NCBI GenBank assembly: GCA_030841085.1
Contig: JAVEDP010000017.1
Location: 62,001-126,000 of the forward strand
DNA length: 64,000 bases
Origin: Pyrinomonadaceae bacterium
GTDB lineage: Bacteria; Acidobacteriota; Blastocatellia; Pyrinomonadales; Pyrinomonadaceae
Direction of reading: 5' to 3'
Position numbers and translations under genes: made by a program. Shown here piece after piece: positions 27,268 through 34,612 of this stretch. How positions within the stretch are numbered: the first letter of the stretch is position 1; every line of letters starts with the position of its first letter. The notes under the pieces were generated by a model. The model did no database searches. It was not told where the DNA came from and saw only the letters and a program-made list of their open reading frames with translations.

Positions 27268-28449
27268 ATGACTCGAACAGCAACCTATCAGGCAGGCCGC
27301 GCCGTCGCCGCCTCAATCGAATCTCATTTCGCGCGCCATCTCGCGCTGGCGCACGAGCGCGGCGAGAACGGTCTGGCGCCGGCGCCGCGGGCCGAGGCTA
27401 TCCAAGCGATGATCGACGCTACCTTTTGGGCCAGCTTGCGCCCGGAAGAAGGCCGTTTTCCGAAAATCTCGTTGGCCTTTCTGCCTCCCGAACAAGCCGG
27501 GCGAGCGCTCATGTTCGAAAGGTCCATGCCGCTTGATCCCGGCGTGTTAACAAAACTCGCACCCGCAGTCGAACGTCCCGGAATTCATCTTGGCATCTGG
27601 TACGAAGGTGATGCGCAGCAAAGCAGCGACTCTGGCGCTTGTCGCTTGCGTGTCTGGGGCGCGACCCGAGTAGTTCCCAGCTTCGGGTTCGTGCTTGAAG
27701 ATGTAGAACCGGGTCTGCTGGTGATCAAACACCGTCGCGTCAACGGCTTTGGCAAGTACGCAAACGTCGCCGTGCTCATGGGCGAACAAGTAAAAGTGAT
27801 CGATGAGCAAGGAACCAGCCTGCCTGACTGCCCGGCGCTGCTGAAGGCGTTGCTGGCGTTCAATTCGGCCGCCGATCCAAATGACCGCCGCGCGTCGGTC
27901 AATGTGTTGGTGCAGTTGGCGGCTTCGATGCGCGCCCACGCGCACGGCGGTTCTTTGCTTGTAGTGCCCACGGGAAAAGAAACCTGGCACGACTCGATCG
28001 TTCAACCTGTGCTCTATTCAGTTGCACCTGCTTTCTCAGCCTTGGCGGAACTTGTGGGCCGCGACGAAACCGCACGCAGCGAGAATGCCTGGGAGTCATC
28101 GGTGCGCAAAGCGGTTGACACAGTCGCGGGGCTCACGGCAGTTGACGGTGCTACGGTGATAAACGATCGGTATGAAGTGCTGGCGTTTGGCGTGAAGATA
28201 CGGCGCCCGACTGGCAGTCAGCCTGTCGAGCAAATGGTTCTGACTGAACCAGTCGTCGGCAACCAAGCGGTCGTTGTTCCGCCCGTACAGCATGGCGGCA
28301 CACGACATTTGTCGGCGGCGCAATTTGTACACGATCAGCAAGATGCGCTGGCGCTGGTGGCGTCGCAGGATGGACGTTTCACCGTCTTTGCCTGGTCGCC
28401 TTGCGAAAACATGGTCCACGCCCATCGTGTGGATACGCTGCTGATGTAG
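27268..28449 (+). CDS. DisA_N/DAC-like nucleotidyl cyclase domain protein (DACNV type)
   Basis: 393 residues. The C-terminal part resembles diadenylate cyclase (DAC) domains: VDGATVINDRYEVLAFGVKI corresponds to the catalytic DGA region, and GTRHLSAAQFVHDQQDALAL to the nucleotide-binding GTRHR motif and the helix after it. The third residue of the RHR triad is Leu here. The N-terminal 250 residues (LGIWYEGDAQ, FGFVLEDVEPGLLVIKHRR) fit the sensor domain described as DACNV in a survey of nucleotide-based systems. If active it would make c-di-AMP or a related dinucleotide. No TM segment is seen, and no effector gene adjoins. Fold assignment is fairly confident; activity is not. Confidence 0.65.
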   Translation: MTRTATYQAGRAVAASIESHFARHLALAHERGENGLAPAPRAEAIQAMIDATFWASLRPEEGRFPKISLAFLPPEQAGRALMFERSMPLDPGVLTKLAPAVERPGIHLGIWYEGDAQQSSDSGACRLRVWGATRVVPSFGFVLEDVEPGLLVIKHRRVNGFGKYANVAVLMGEQVKVIDEQGTSLPDCPALLKALLAFNSAADPNDRRASVNVLVQLAASMRAHAHGGSLLVVPTGKETWHDSIVQPVLYSVAPAFSALAELVGRDETARSENAWESSVRKAVDTVAGLTAVDGATVINDRYEVLAFGVKIRRPTGSQPVEQMVLTEPVVGNQAVVVPPVQHGGTRHLSAAQFVHDQQDALALVASQDGRFTVFAWSPCENMVHAHRVDTLLM

Positions 28450-28525
28450 ATTTTATTGCCAACGCCGTGTTGTACGTCGATCTCGGGACGAGAGCAGAAC
28501 AAGGCCCCTGCCGGCAAAGAAGGCA

Positions 28526-28555
28526 TTGACAATAGGTCAGTGGTTGAAATATGAA
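28526..28555 (+). promoter_or_regulatory. Candidate sigma-70 promoter for the secreted protein at 28666
   Basis: A consensus -35 TTGACA at 28526 is followed after 18 nt by TATGAA at 28550. This would give a leader of about 100 nt before the ATG at 28666. It is only a sequence match, with spacing one above the optimum. Confidence 0.35.
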
Positions 28556-28665
28556 GGTGCTGCTAAACGCTATTACTCAGATCTCTTACTCGAGCGAGCA
28601 CGCAAAGAACGACAGTTTAAGCAGCTAATTGGACCTTGCTTTCACCCCCAACCAAAGGAAAAACC

Positions 28666-29136
28666 ATGAGAGTGACTAAAAGAATTTTGATGCTCTTTAG
28701 CACGATGTTACTGATTGCGGCGGCAAGCAACAGCGCCTTACGCTCTGTGACCGCGACGGCGCTTCCGCCTCCACCGCCAAATCCCGTTTTGTTTTTGACT
28801 GGTATGGAGTTCTATACGGCCAACGGCAAAAATTGGATCCGTTACGAGTACGATGTGCTTAACAAAGATCAGTATCCGGCAGACATGTTTGCCGCCGCAC
28901 CGGGGCTGCCACCGTGCGGCTTAAACACCAAGTCGTCCCGAAGCTGGGTCGACTTTTTCGACCAAAGGGGCAAACGGCTCTATGGATTTTGCGCGTTAGG
29001 TAAACCCGCGGATCTTGGTGGTATCTGGTTTGCCCTGGAAGACGGCGTGGTGCCGCCGAGTTGGGTGTACATCGAAATAAACGACCGGCAAACAAACACT
29101 AAATATAAATCCAACCTGGCCGACACGAGTATGTGA
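28666..29136 (+). CDS. Secreted protein of unknown function
   Basis: 156 residues from the ATG at 28666, with AAAGGA 8 nt upstream. A signal peptide covers residues about 1-28. The mature part (VLFLTGMEFYTANGKNWIRY ... SRSWVDFFDQRGKRLYGFCA) reads as a single beta-rich domain with Cys at AAPGLPPCGL and YGFCA that could form a disulfide. A Pro-rich stretch (LPPPPPNPV) marks the start of the mature protein. No family is recognised. Confidence 0.65.
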   Translation: MRVTKRILMLFSTMLLIAAASNSALRSVTATALPPPPPNPVLFLTGMEFYTANGKNWIRYEYDVLNKDQYPADMFAAAPGLPPCGLNTKSSRSWVDFFDQRGKRLYGFCALGKPADLGGIWFALEDGVVPPSWVYIEINDRQTNTKYKSNLADTSM

Positions 29137-29219
29137 GCCGGGAAGCAGTGTCCTGGTTTCACTTTTCTCTGTGTAACTTGATGCTCTTCGTGTCCGGTGA
29201 AAGGCAACACCTCGCATAA

Positions 29220-29462
29220 ATGAATTGGATAGATGCCATTCAATGGCCCGCTATGGTTGTGACCGTGGTGGCCGCGTGGTTGATTGCATCGCAAAGAAAG
29301 TTCAAGCGTAACTGGGCGTTCTGGCTTTTCTTGTTAAGCAATGTACTTTGGATAGCCTGGGGTGCCCGTGACCGTGCCTACGCCCTGATCTTCCTGCAAT
29401 TGTGTCTCGCCTTTCTAAATATTCGCGGGGCAATTAAAAATCGCGCGCCGAGTTCGAAATAA
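29220..29462 (+). CDS. Small three-helix membrane protein
   Basis: 80 residues with hydrophobic segments at about 8-24, 31-46 and 49-68, the last two close together, and a short basic tail. The aromatic-rich pattern (NWAFWLFLLSNVLWIAWGAR) is like that of small PnuC/YgjV-like membrane proteins, but the resemblance is weak. It begins 83 nt after the secreted protein gene. Confidence 0.55.
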   Translation: MNWIDAIQWPAMVVTVVAAWLIASQRKFKRNWAFWLFLLSNVLWIAWGARDRAYALIFLQLCLAFLNIRGAIKNRAPSSK

Positions 29463-29555
29463 TAAGCTGCGAACACGGCGCGTTTGTTTTGGCTGGGCTC
29501 CCGACAGGTAATCCGTCAGCGCGATGAGGTACGCATCGCGAGTGGAGTGATGATG

Positions 29556-29774
29556 TCACTCTGCGCTTTGCGGGTTAATTGACTCCGCCGCCTGGAATCC
29601 GATCTTGCTGTGAGTGCCATCGCAAAAAGGCTTGTTTGAGGAAGCACCGCAACGACAAAGCGCGATGCGCGGCTTGTCCAGTGTCACCTTATTCCCCTCC
29701 GTATCGTAAAGATCGACTTCGCCGTCAACTATGTATGGTCCGTTCTTTGACGGACGAATGGTTACGTCTGCCAT
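29556..29774 (-). CDS. CDGSH-type iron-sulfur protein
   Basis: 72 residues with the complete 2Fe-2S binding pattern CRCGASSNKPFCDGTH (Cys40, Cys42, Cys51, His55), the three-Cys one-His ligand set of the mitoNEET family. Bacterial stand-alone members are small cytoplasmic redox proteins. The start is the ATG at 29774, six nt from GGAGGTGAGC; a GTG two codons earlier would leave no room for the ribosome site. Confidence 0.9.
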   Translation of the reverse strand: MADVTIRPSKNGPYIVDGEVDLYDTEGNKVTLDKPRIALCRCGASSNKPFCDGTHSKIGFQAAESINPQSAE

Positions 29775-29859
29775 GCTCACCTCCGTAGTGTCGTGTTGTT
29801 GAATTGCGCTTCACATCTTAACATGACGCTGAAACTGGAAAGGCTGCCGGGGTTCGCTT

Positions 29860-29945
29860 GTAAAGCAAACTGTTAGTTTGCGTTGCTTTGCCAGGCACTC
29901 AAGTTGAGCGCTTACGCACCACCGCAAACTAACAGTTTGCTTTAC
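29860..29945. repeat. Inverted repeat family B, copy 2
   Basis: GTAAAGCAAACTGTTAGTTTGCG and its reverse complement (29923-29945), with about 40 nt between. It sits upstream of the TSUP gene; if the longer reading frame from 29883 were used, part of it would be translated, which argues for a later start. Confidence 0.85.
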
Positions 29946-29966
29946 GACGATAGGGCTCGTAAATCT

Positions 29967-30746
29967 TTGAACACTCAACTAGCGCACACATCCATAATGA
30001 TGGCAGCGGCCTTTGCGGCCGGTGTGATCAACTCCATTGCTGGTGGCGGCACGCTGATAACATTCCCGGTGTTGATTTGGCTGGGCCTCGATCCAAAAGT
30101 GGCGAATGCAACCAGCACGGTCGCTCTGTGGCCCGGGTTGTTTGGCGGACTATTTGGTTATCGCCGGGAACTCGAAAACAGCTCGGCGATTTTACTTCGC
30201 CTGGGAATCACCAGCGTGATTGGCGGCGCGATCGGCGCGTGGTTGCTCATCTGGACGCCGGCGCCAGTCTTTGCTTACCTGGTTCCCTTTCTGATTCTTT
30301 TCGCCACAATTCTTTTCATGGCCGGCGGATCCATCAATCGCTGGCTGCGCCTGCAGCCAATCGTCGCCGAACCAAAAACGTCGTGGTGGTTGGGCGCGAT
30401 CGTGTTTCAGTTTTTCTCGTCGATGTATGGCGGCTACTTTGGCGCCGGCAATGGAATCCTGATGCTTGCGGCGATGGGGTTGCTGGGGCTGCACGATATT
30501 AACCGCGCGAATGGCATCAAGAATTTTCTGGGCATCTGCATCAACAGCATTGCGGTGGTGAGCTTCGCGGTTACACACCTGGTTGTCTGGAATGATGCGT
30601 TGCTAATGGCCGTCGCTGCTTTGGTTGGCGGATACCTGGGCGCGAAGATGGCGGTCCGCATCGGACAAATCGTTATCCGCCGCGCGATCATCGTAATTGG
30701 ATTCGTGATCACCTTCGCAATGCTGTGGCGGTTGTGGCATCCATAA
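29967..30746 (+). CDS. TSUP (TauE/SafE-like) membrane transporter
   Basis: About 259 residues from the TTG at 29967, with eight hydrophobic segments and the family N-terminal motif GVINSIAGGGTLITFPVL, repeated in weaker form in the second half (YGGYFGAGNGILMLAAMGLLG). TSUP proteins export sulfite or organosulfonates or move other anions; substrate unknown. The frame opens at 29883, but that part is inverted-repeat DNA. ATG at 29997 is an alternative that shortens the first helix. The TAA stop overlaps the first unit of an AAGTTTC array. Confidence 0.82.
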   Translation: MNTQLAHTSIMMAAAFAAGVINSIAGGGTLITFPVLIWLGLDPKVANATSTVALWPGLFGGLFGYRRELENSSAILLRLGITSVIGGAIGAWLLIWTPAPVFAYLVPFLILFATILFMAGGSINRWLRLQPIVAEPKTSWWLGAIVFQFFSSMYGGYFGAGNGILMLAAMGLLGLHDINRANGIKNFLGICINSIAVVSFAVTHLVVWNDALLMAVAALVGGYLGAKMAVRIGQIVIRRAIIVIGFVITFAMLWRLWHP

Positions 30747-31073
30747 GTTTCAAGTTCCAAGTTTCAAGTTCCAAGTTAGTTCGTTGCTGGGTAGTCCCCG
30801 TTTCGAATCTTCTCTCTGCGTCCTCCGTGTTCTCTGTGTCTCGGTGGTAAATCTTGTTAGCGACTGGTCACCACAGAGACACAAAGTGCACCAAGGTTGC
30901 ACAGAGAAACTGGAATTAAGTCACTACCGGTGCTGGGGTGGACCACAGTTTGGATTGCGGCGGCTTGACGCCGCTTTGAGGACTGCCGCGGCTTGACGCT
31001 TTTCAGCCAGCTAAACCTGGAACTCCGAAATTAAAACTTGAAACTTGAAACTTGGAACTTGAAACTCTAATCC
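30744..31073. repeat. Repeat-filled gap: AAGTTTC heptamers, 9-nt repeats, AACTTGA heptamers
   Basis: A 328-bp gap built of three nested layers. Outside: AAGTTTCAAGTTCCAAGTTT at 30748 and the inverse ACTTGAAACTTGAAACTTGG at about 31035-31068, both 7-nt units. Inside: CTCTGCGTCCTCCGTGTTCT at about 30814 and the inverse ACCACAGAGACACAAAG at about 30870, 9-nt units. Near 30957-30997 there is also GCGGCGGCTTGACGCCGC. No gene is seen. Confidence 0.8.
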
Positions 31074-31074
31074 A

Positions 31075-31674
31075 ATGTCAGCCACCAAACTCCCGCGCGA
31101 ATTTTACACTCGCTCAAATGTTGTAACAGTCGCCCGCGAACTGCTCGGCAAATTGTTAGTCGTTCCCTCATCAAGCGGACGGCGAATTTCCGGAATCATC
31201 GTTGAAACTGAAGCCTATCGTGGTCCACACGATCGCGCGGCGCATTCTTACGGCGGTCGTCGCACCAAGCGAACCGAGACGATGTATGGAATGGGCGGCA
31301 CCGCCTACGTCTTTTTCGTTTACGGCATGTACAACCAATTTAATGTGGTGACGAATGTTGCGGACGCGCCGCACGCCGTCTTGATTCGCGCGCTCGAACC
31401 CGTCGAGGGAATTGAACTGATGCGCCGGCGCCGCGGCCAACCCGATCACAATCTCACCAATGGACCAGGCAAGTTGTGTATCGCCATGGGCATCGATCGC
31501 AAACTCGACGCGGCGGATTTGTTAGGCAACAAAGTGTGGTTGGAGGAAGGGGAAAATATTTCGCGCACGCGCATTGCTTCCGGCCCGCGCATTGGCATCG
31601 ATTACGCCGAAGAATGGATCGACAAACCCTGGCGCTTCTGGATCAAGGACAACCCGTTCGCCAGCCGGCATTAG
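31075..31674 (+). CDS. DNA-3-methyladenine glycosylase (AAG/MPG family)
   Basis: 199 residues of the monofunctional alkyl-adenine glycosylase family that starts base-excision repair by releasing 3-methyladenine, hypoxanthine and related bases. Family blocks are present: REFYTRSNVVTVARELLGKLL, the catalytic-Glu block IIVETEAYRG, HSYGGRRTKRTETMYG, and AYVFFVYGMYNQFNVVTN with the intercalating Tyr region, then NGPGKLCIAMGI. Length is normal for bacterial members. The ATG lies directly after a heptamer array; no strong ribosome site is visible. Confidence 0.93.
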   Translation: MSATKLPREFYTRSNVVTVARELLGKLLVVPSSSGRRISGIIVETEAYRGPHDRAAHSYGGRRTKRTETMYGMGGTAYVFFVYGMYNQFNVVTNVADAPHAVLIRALEPVEGIELMRRRRGQPDHNLTNGPGKLCIAMGIDRKLDAADLLGNKVWLEEGENISRTRIASGPRIGIDYAEEWIDKPWRFWIKDNPFASRH

Positions 31675-32034
31675 AACCGGGCGGCCATAGGTGCGACGCG
31701 CAGCCGCCGACGATCCACCCACCCTGCCGAATCGCAAGCAGACACGCGCGGCTTTGCCGCCTTCCGTGCGGAAAGGCTATGCCTTTCCGTTGATGCCATT
31801 ATTTTCCGAGGCTGCGCCTCCGGTGATGTTGAGGCACAGCCTCAAGAATTTCGTAACTTGATCGGAAAGGCAGAGCCTTTCCGCACGGGGCGCTGCAAAG
31901 CCGCGGGACGGCTGCACGATGCATGTCGCTTGAGCTGCCCCGCGGACGAGCTGGTGCTCAAACTCAATACGGTTTGGAATTCAGAGCCAACTGCGAAACA
32001 AAGACTTTGGACTTTGGACCTTGGACTTGGACTC
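31675..32034. repeat. Palindrome-rich gap between convergent genes, with TTTGGAC heptamers
   Basis: Contains CGGCTTTGCCGCC, CGGAAAGGCTATGCCTTTCCG, GAGGCTGCGCCTC, GAGGCACAGCCTC, CGGAAAGGCAGAGCCTTTCCG and GCTGCAAAGCCGCGG between 31750 and 31905, a series of short hairpins arranged roughly symmetrically. The last 30 bp (32005-32034) are a TTTGGAC heptamer array (ACTTTGGACTTTGGACCTTGG) that ends exactly at the stop codon of the DinB gene. Confidence 0.7.
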
Positions 32035-32520
32035 TTAAGGCGTTACTCCGGTGTCATCAGCGGACGGTCCATAAATCGAAGGGACCTTCGCGCCCATGGG
32101 TCGGAGATACGCACTCAACTGCCCACGATGATGGATCGCGTCGAACATGAAGTCCCAAAGAAATTCCACCGTTGGCCTTTCCATTACGACCTTTCCTTGA
32201 TAAAGAAACTGTGCGTTTCTCTCTTGCGCAGCATCATCAAGCGCGGCAACCTTGTCGAGTAACTCAGTCGACCACTTTTCAAACATTCGGATCATGTCTT
32301 CCCGACTCGGTGGCTTGGTATTTTCCCATTCAGACTTTCCGGTCTCGACGACATCGTTTAATGCTTTCAGTTCATTAGTCACGGTCCAAACTAGTTGCTC
32401 GGCCGAGGGTGAACGGTCATGTGGCTTGTAGCTAAGGTCTTCGGGTAACGCCCTCAGCACCTTTAGAAAGACGGGAAACTCTGCCTTCGCACGTTTTAGA
32501 TAGAAATCTCGCAGCGTCAT
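32035..32520 (-). CDS. DinB superfamily protein
   Basis: 161 residues, predicted four-helix bundle of the DinB/YfiT family, with the typical metal-ligand helix DAIHHRGQLSAYLRPMGAKV near the C-terminus. Family members include thiol-dependent transferases and damage-inducible proteins of unknown function. The TAA stop abuts a heptamer array. It is the last GC-rich gene before the AT-rich island. Confidence 0.85.
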   Translation of the reverse strand: MTLRDFYLKRAKAEFPVFLKVLRALPEDLSYKPHDRSPSAEQLVWTVTNELKALNDVVETGKSEWENTKPPSREDMIRMFEKWSTELLDKVAALDDAAQERNAQFLYQGKVVMERPTVEFLWDFMFDAIHHRGQLSAYLRPMGAKVPSIYGPSADDTGVTP

Positions 32521-32706
32521 CTTTGGTTCCTCCTGAATTCACTTAATCAATAACTAATGATTGGCCCCAAAACGGTGCTTACTCTGCTCCAAACACTGAG
32601 ACAGTTTCAAGTGGTAATATCGAAGAAATTTAGCAAGCCTGCCCGACTGTGCAAATGATAAAATCCGGCTTAAATAACCGATGCGTGAGTTGCCACAGGA
32701 GGAGGG

Positions 32707-32859
32707 ATGGCGAAAGAAGGAATTGAAGAAGAGCGGAAGTACGAAATCCGAAAATATACCTTTAGTACGGGAGTTGGTACCACCGTTGGAGAGGTGTACC
32801 ACACGAAACAGTCATTATCAGTAACGGCGGCAGGCCAGGAGAGAAGAGATGAAGTATGA
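32707..32859 (+). CDS. Small protein opening the TIR/nuclease operon, 50 aa
   Basis: A short gene with a very strong ribosome site (AGGAGGAGGG directly before ATG). The 50-residue product begins MAKEGIEEERKYEIRKYTFS and ends QERRDEV; it is charged and has no TM segment. Its TGA stop overlaps the next gene's start by 11 nt (ATG at 32849), the arrangement expected for translational coupling. No homologue is recognised. It is the first gene of a tightly packed run to 34425. Confidence 0.6.
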   Translation: MAKEGIEEERKYEIRKYTFSTGVGTTVGEVYHTKQSLSVTAAGQERRDEV

Positions 32860-33097
32860 CTATGCGGTCCAAAAAATGCCGGGCTTCGGATATCCCACCC
32901 CTTACGACCGAAATGAAAAAACAAAGAGAATTTGGCAGGTATCCCTGATAGAACATGACGACATGGGAGCATACGTCAAAGACATTCATGTGCAACGAGA
33001 CAATATGACTTACGACGAGGCGACCAGTTTCTGGAATGAATTGCGTCAAGAACTCACAAAGGCTAGTGAACAAAAGGCCAAAAACGAAGGGACTTAG
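32849..33097 (+). CDS. Small protein of unknown function in the TIR/nuclease operon
   Basis: 82 residues (MKYDYAVQKMPGFGYPTPYD ... TSFWNELRQELTKASEQKAK), an N-terminal beta-like half and a C-terminal charged helix. A GGAGAG ribosome site precedes the ATG, inside the previous gene. No TM segment, Cys pair or known motif is visible. Codon use is more AT-rich than in genes before 32.5 kb. Confidence 0.6.
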   Translation: MKYDYAVQKMPGFGYPTPYDRNEKTKRIWQVSLIEHDDMGAYVKDIHVQRDNMTYDEATSFWNELRQELTKASEQKAKNEGT

Positions 33098-33098
33098 T

Positions 33099-33419
33099 AT
33101 GGGAAGCTTTCGAGAAAAATTCATGCGAACTGAACGTAACTTTGCGAGACATCCCGCAGCTATCAAGGAACGGCTAATTGATGCTGCGCGTCATGGAATC
33201 GCCGCGCTTCATAGTAATCAACATGAGCTTGCTAAGATGCCGGAAGACATTCGCCAACAGTTTTTGGAGTACATGGATGACCTAACCAAAATTCCCGGCG
33301 CGGAAGGCTCAATTCATGCAACCGTCAGTCAGATGTCTGAGGGAGAGGCCCAAATCATGGTAGACAGGTTTTTGGCCTTAGGCTACGAAGTAAAACAAGT
33401 TGGACACGGAAAATCCTGA
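33099..33419 (+). CDS. Small helical protein of unknown function in the TIR/nuclease operon
   Basis: 106 residues from the ATG at 33099, one base after the previous stop, with GAAGGGA upstream. The sequence is largely helical and charged (MGSFREKFMRTERNFARHPA ... SEGEAQIMVDRFLALGYEVK). A longer frame from 33036 overlaps the previous gene and is not preferred. No family is recognised; in this setting it could be an adaptor, sensor or antitoxin-like partner. Confidence 0.6.
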   Translation: MGSFREKFMRTERNFARHPAAIKERLIDAARHGIAALHSNQHELAKMPEDIRQQFLEYMDDLTKIPGAEGSIHATVSQMSEGEAQIMVDRFLALGYEVKQVGHGKS

Positions 33420-33436
33420 TTCTATTCAAACGCTGA

Positions 33437-33949
33437 ATGAAGAACACCCTCGACTTTTCTGAGATTAGAGATTGGAAGCACTTTGAAGATTTGCTGTTGG
33501 CATATTTTGAACTCTTAAAGATTGAAGAGAAAGATATTGTTGATGTTGAAGTCCGTCCATCAGGTGTCGGAAGTGATGGCGGCAGAGATCTTTTAGTGAT
33601 ATTCCGAGTAAATGATGGTGTGGTTTCGTTCAACCGTCGTTGGGTCGTGCAAGGCAAATTTCAAGAAGCCAATGTATTGCAGCGCGATCTTAGCAGCGTA
33701 AATATTCCTTCCCTTATTCACCAATATGGAGCAGATGGATATCTTTTGGTTTGCAAGGGAAGCGTCAGCGGCGGTGTAACAAAAATGTTTGAAGGGCTCA
33801 ACGCCGAATGCCGGTTCAAGTACAAGTACCAAATCTGGCAAGGTGAACAATTCAAACGGAGGCTATTAACAAAGTTCTCTCTTCATGCTCAGTTCTTTCC
33901 TAAATACCATGAATTTACTGAACTAAAGAACAGGAGATTAGAACCATGA
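33437..33949 (+). CDS. PD-(D/E)xK (Mrr-like) nuclease-fold protein
   Basis: 170 residues. Residues about 8-120 follow the restriction-endonuclease fold: an N-terminal helix (WKHFEDLLLAYFELL), then GVGSDGGRDLLVIF with Asp47 and Asp51, then RWVVQGKFQ with Gln72 and Lys74, the D-(Q)xK catalytic pattern of Mrr-type enzymes. The remaining residues contain no obvious DNA-binding domain, so targeting may come from partners. It begins 17 nt after the preceding gene, and its TGA overlaps the TIR gene start by 4 nt (ATGA), so the two are almost surely made together. No methylase is nearby, which argues against a classical restriction system. Confidence 0.72.
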   Translation: MKNTLDFSEIRDWKHFEDLLLAYFELLKIEEKDIVDVEVRPSGVGSDGGRDLLVIFRVNDGVVSFNRRWVVQGKFQEANVLQRDLSSVNIPSLIHQYGADGYLLVCKGSVSGGVTKMFEGLNAECRFKYKYQIWQGEQFKRRLLTKFSLHAQFFPKYHEFTELKNRRLEP

Positions 33950-34425
33950 ATGCCTTCATATCCTATTCAATCGCTGACCATGAACAGTATATGTTAACTT
34001 TGCTCTCTCAGAAGATTGCGGAGTTGGGAATAACCCTGGTAACAAGTTACGACCAGAGTGATTACCCTAACCCAGACACCACCAACGACATTCAGAATTC
34101 AGTTTTGTTTATTGGTCTGATTACGCGCGAAGGAGGGCTATCGAACATGTCTCGGGTCTATTCAGAGTTCCAGCAAGCACAACTTCTAAAAAAGCCGTCG
34201 ATCTTGCTCGTCGAAGATACAGCTGCAATCAACATACCGGCAGACAGCTATTACAACACAATTAGTTTTAATCGCCTCAATATTTTGCAGACAATTCAAG
34301 ACGTTCAGAATAGGATACGTACATCACAATTGAACCCGCCGCCTACGTCCAATGCCGCGGCTTGGGTGCTAGGCGGGCTCGCCGCCCTGGCCCTTCTAAA
34401 ACTCCTATCAAATGAGAATGACTGA
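33946..34425 (+). CDS. TIR-domain protein with C-terminal membrane segment
   Basis: 159 residues. Residues 1-120 have the TIR fold pattern: MNAFISYSIADHEQYMLTLL (beta-A with the SYS motif and helix A), a middle strand SVLFIGLIT, and GLSNMSRVYSEFQQAQ with Glu74 at the position of the NADase catalytic glutamate. After a Pro/Asn linker (QLNPPPTSN), residues about 136-152 form a hydrophobic helix (AAAWVLGGLAALALLKLL). TIR proteins in bacterial defence deplete or modify NAD+; a membrane tail would localise the effector. The 4-nt overlap with the nuclease gene shows one transcription unit. TIR assignment is by pattern and needs a profile check. Confidence 0.72.
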   Translation: MNAFISYSIADHEQYMLTLLSQKIAELGITLVTSYDQSDYPNPDTTNDIQNSVLFIGLITREGGLSNMSRVYSEFQQAQLLKKPSILLVEDTAAINIPADSYYNTISFNRLNILQTIQDVQNRIRTSQLNPPPTSNAAAWVLGGLAALALLKLLSNEND

Positions 34426-34612
34426 TTGGCTTACAGGCCTGCGATTCTTTTGATGCTTTCGCCGGCAAAGTAAACATTTGGCTGCTCGTTAGAATTGCAC
34501 GCTTGCACCTCACCCGTGCAGTGACCTCACTTCAATTGTGTAGACTGTCCCGACAAATTAGTTCTGCATCGTGCTCTAATTCGCAGAGGACCGCATGGTG
34601 CTAGGGAGAGAA

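Noticed and set aside
33437-34425. Classical type II or type IV restriction system
   Set aside because: No methyltransferase is present, and the nuclease is coupled to a TIR gene rather than to a modification enzyme; type IV remains possible for the separate 34613-36142 gene.
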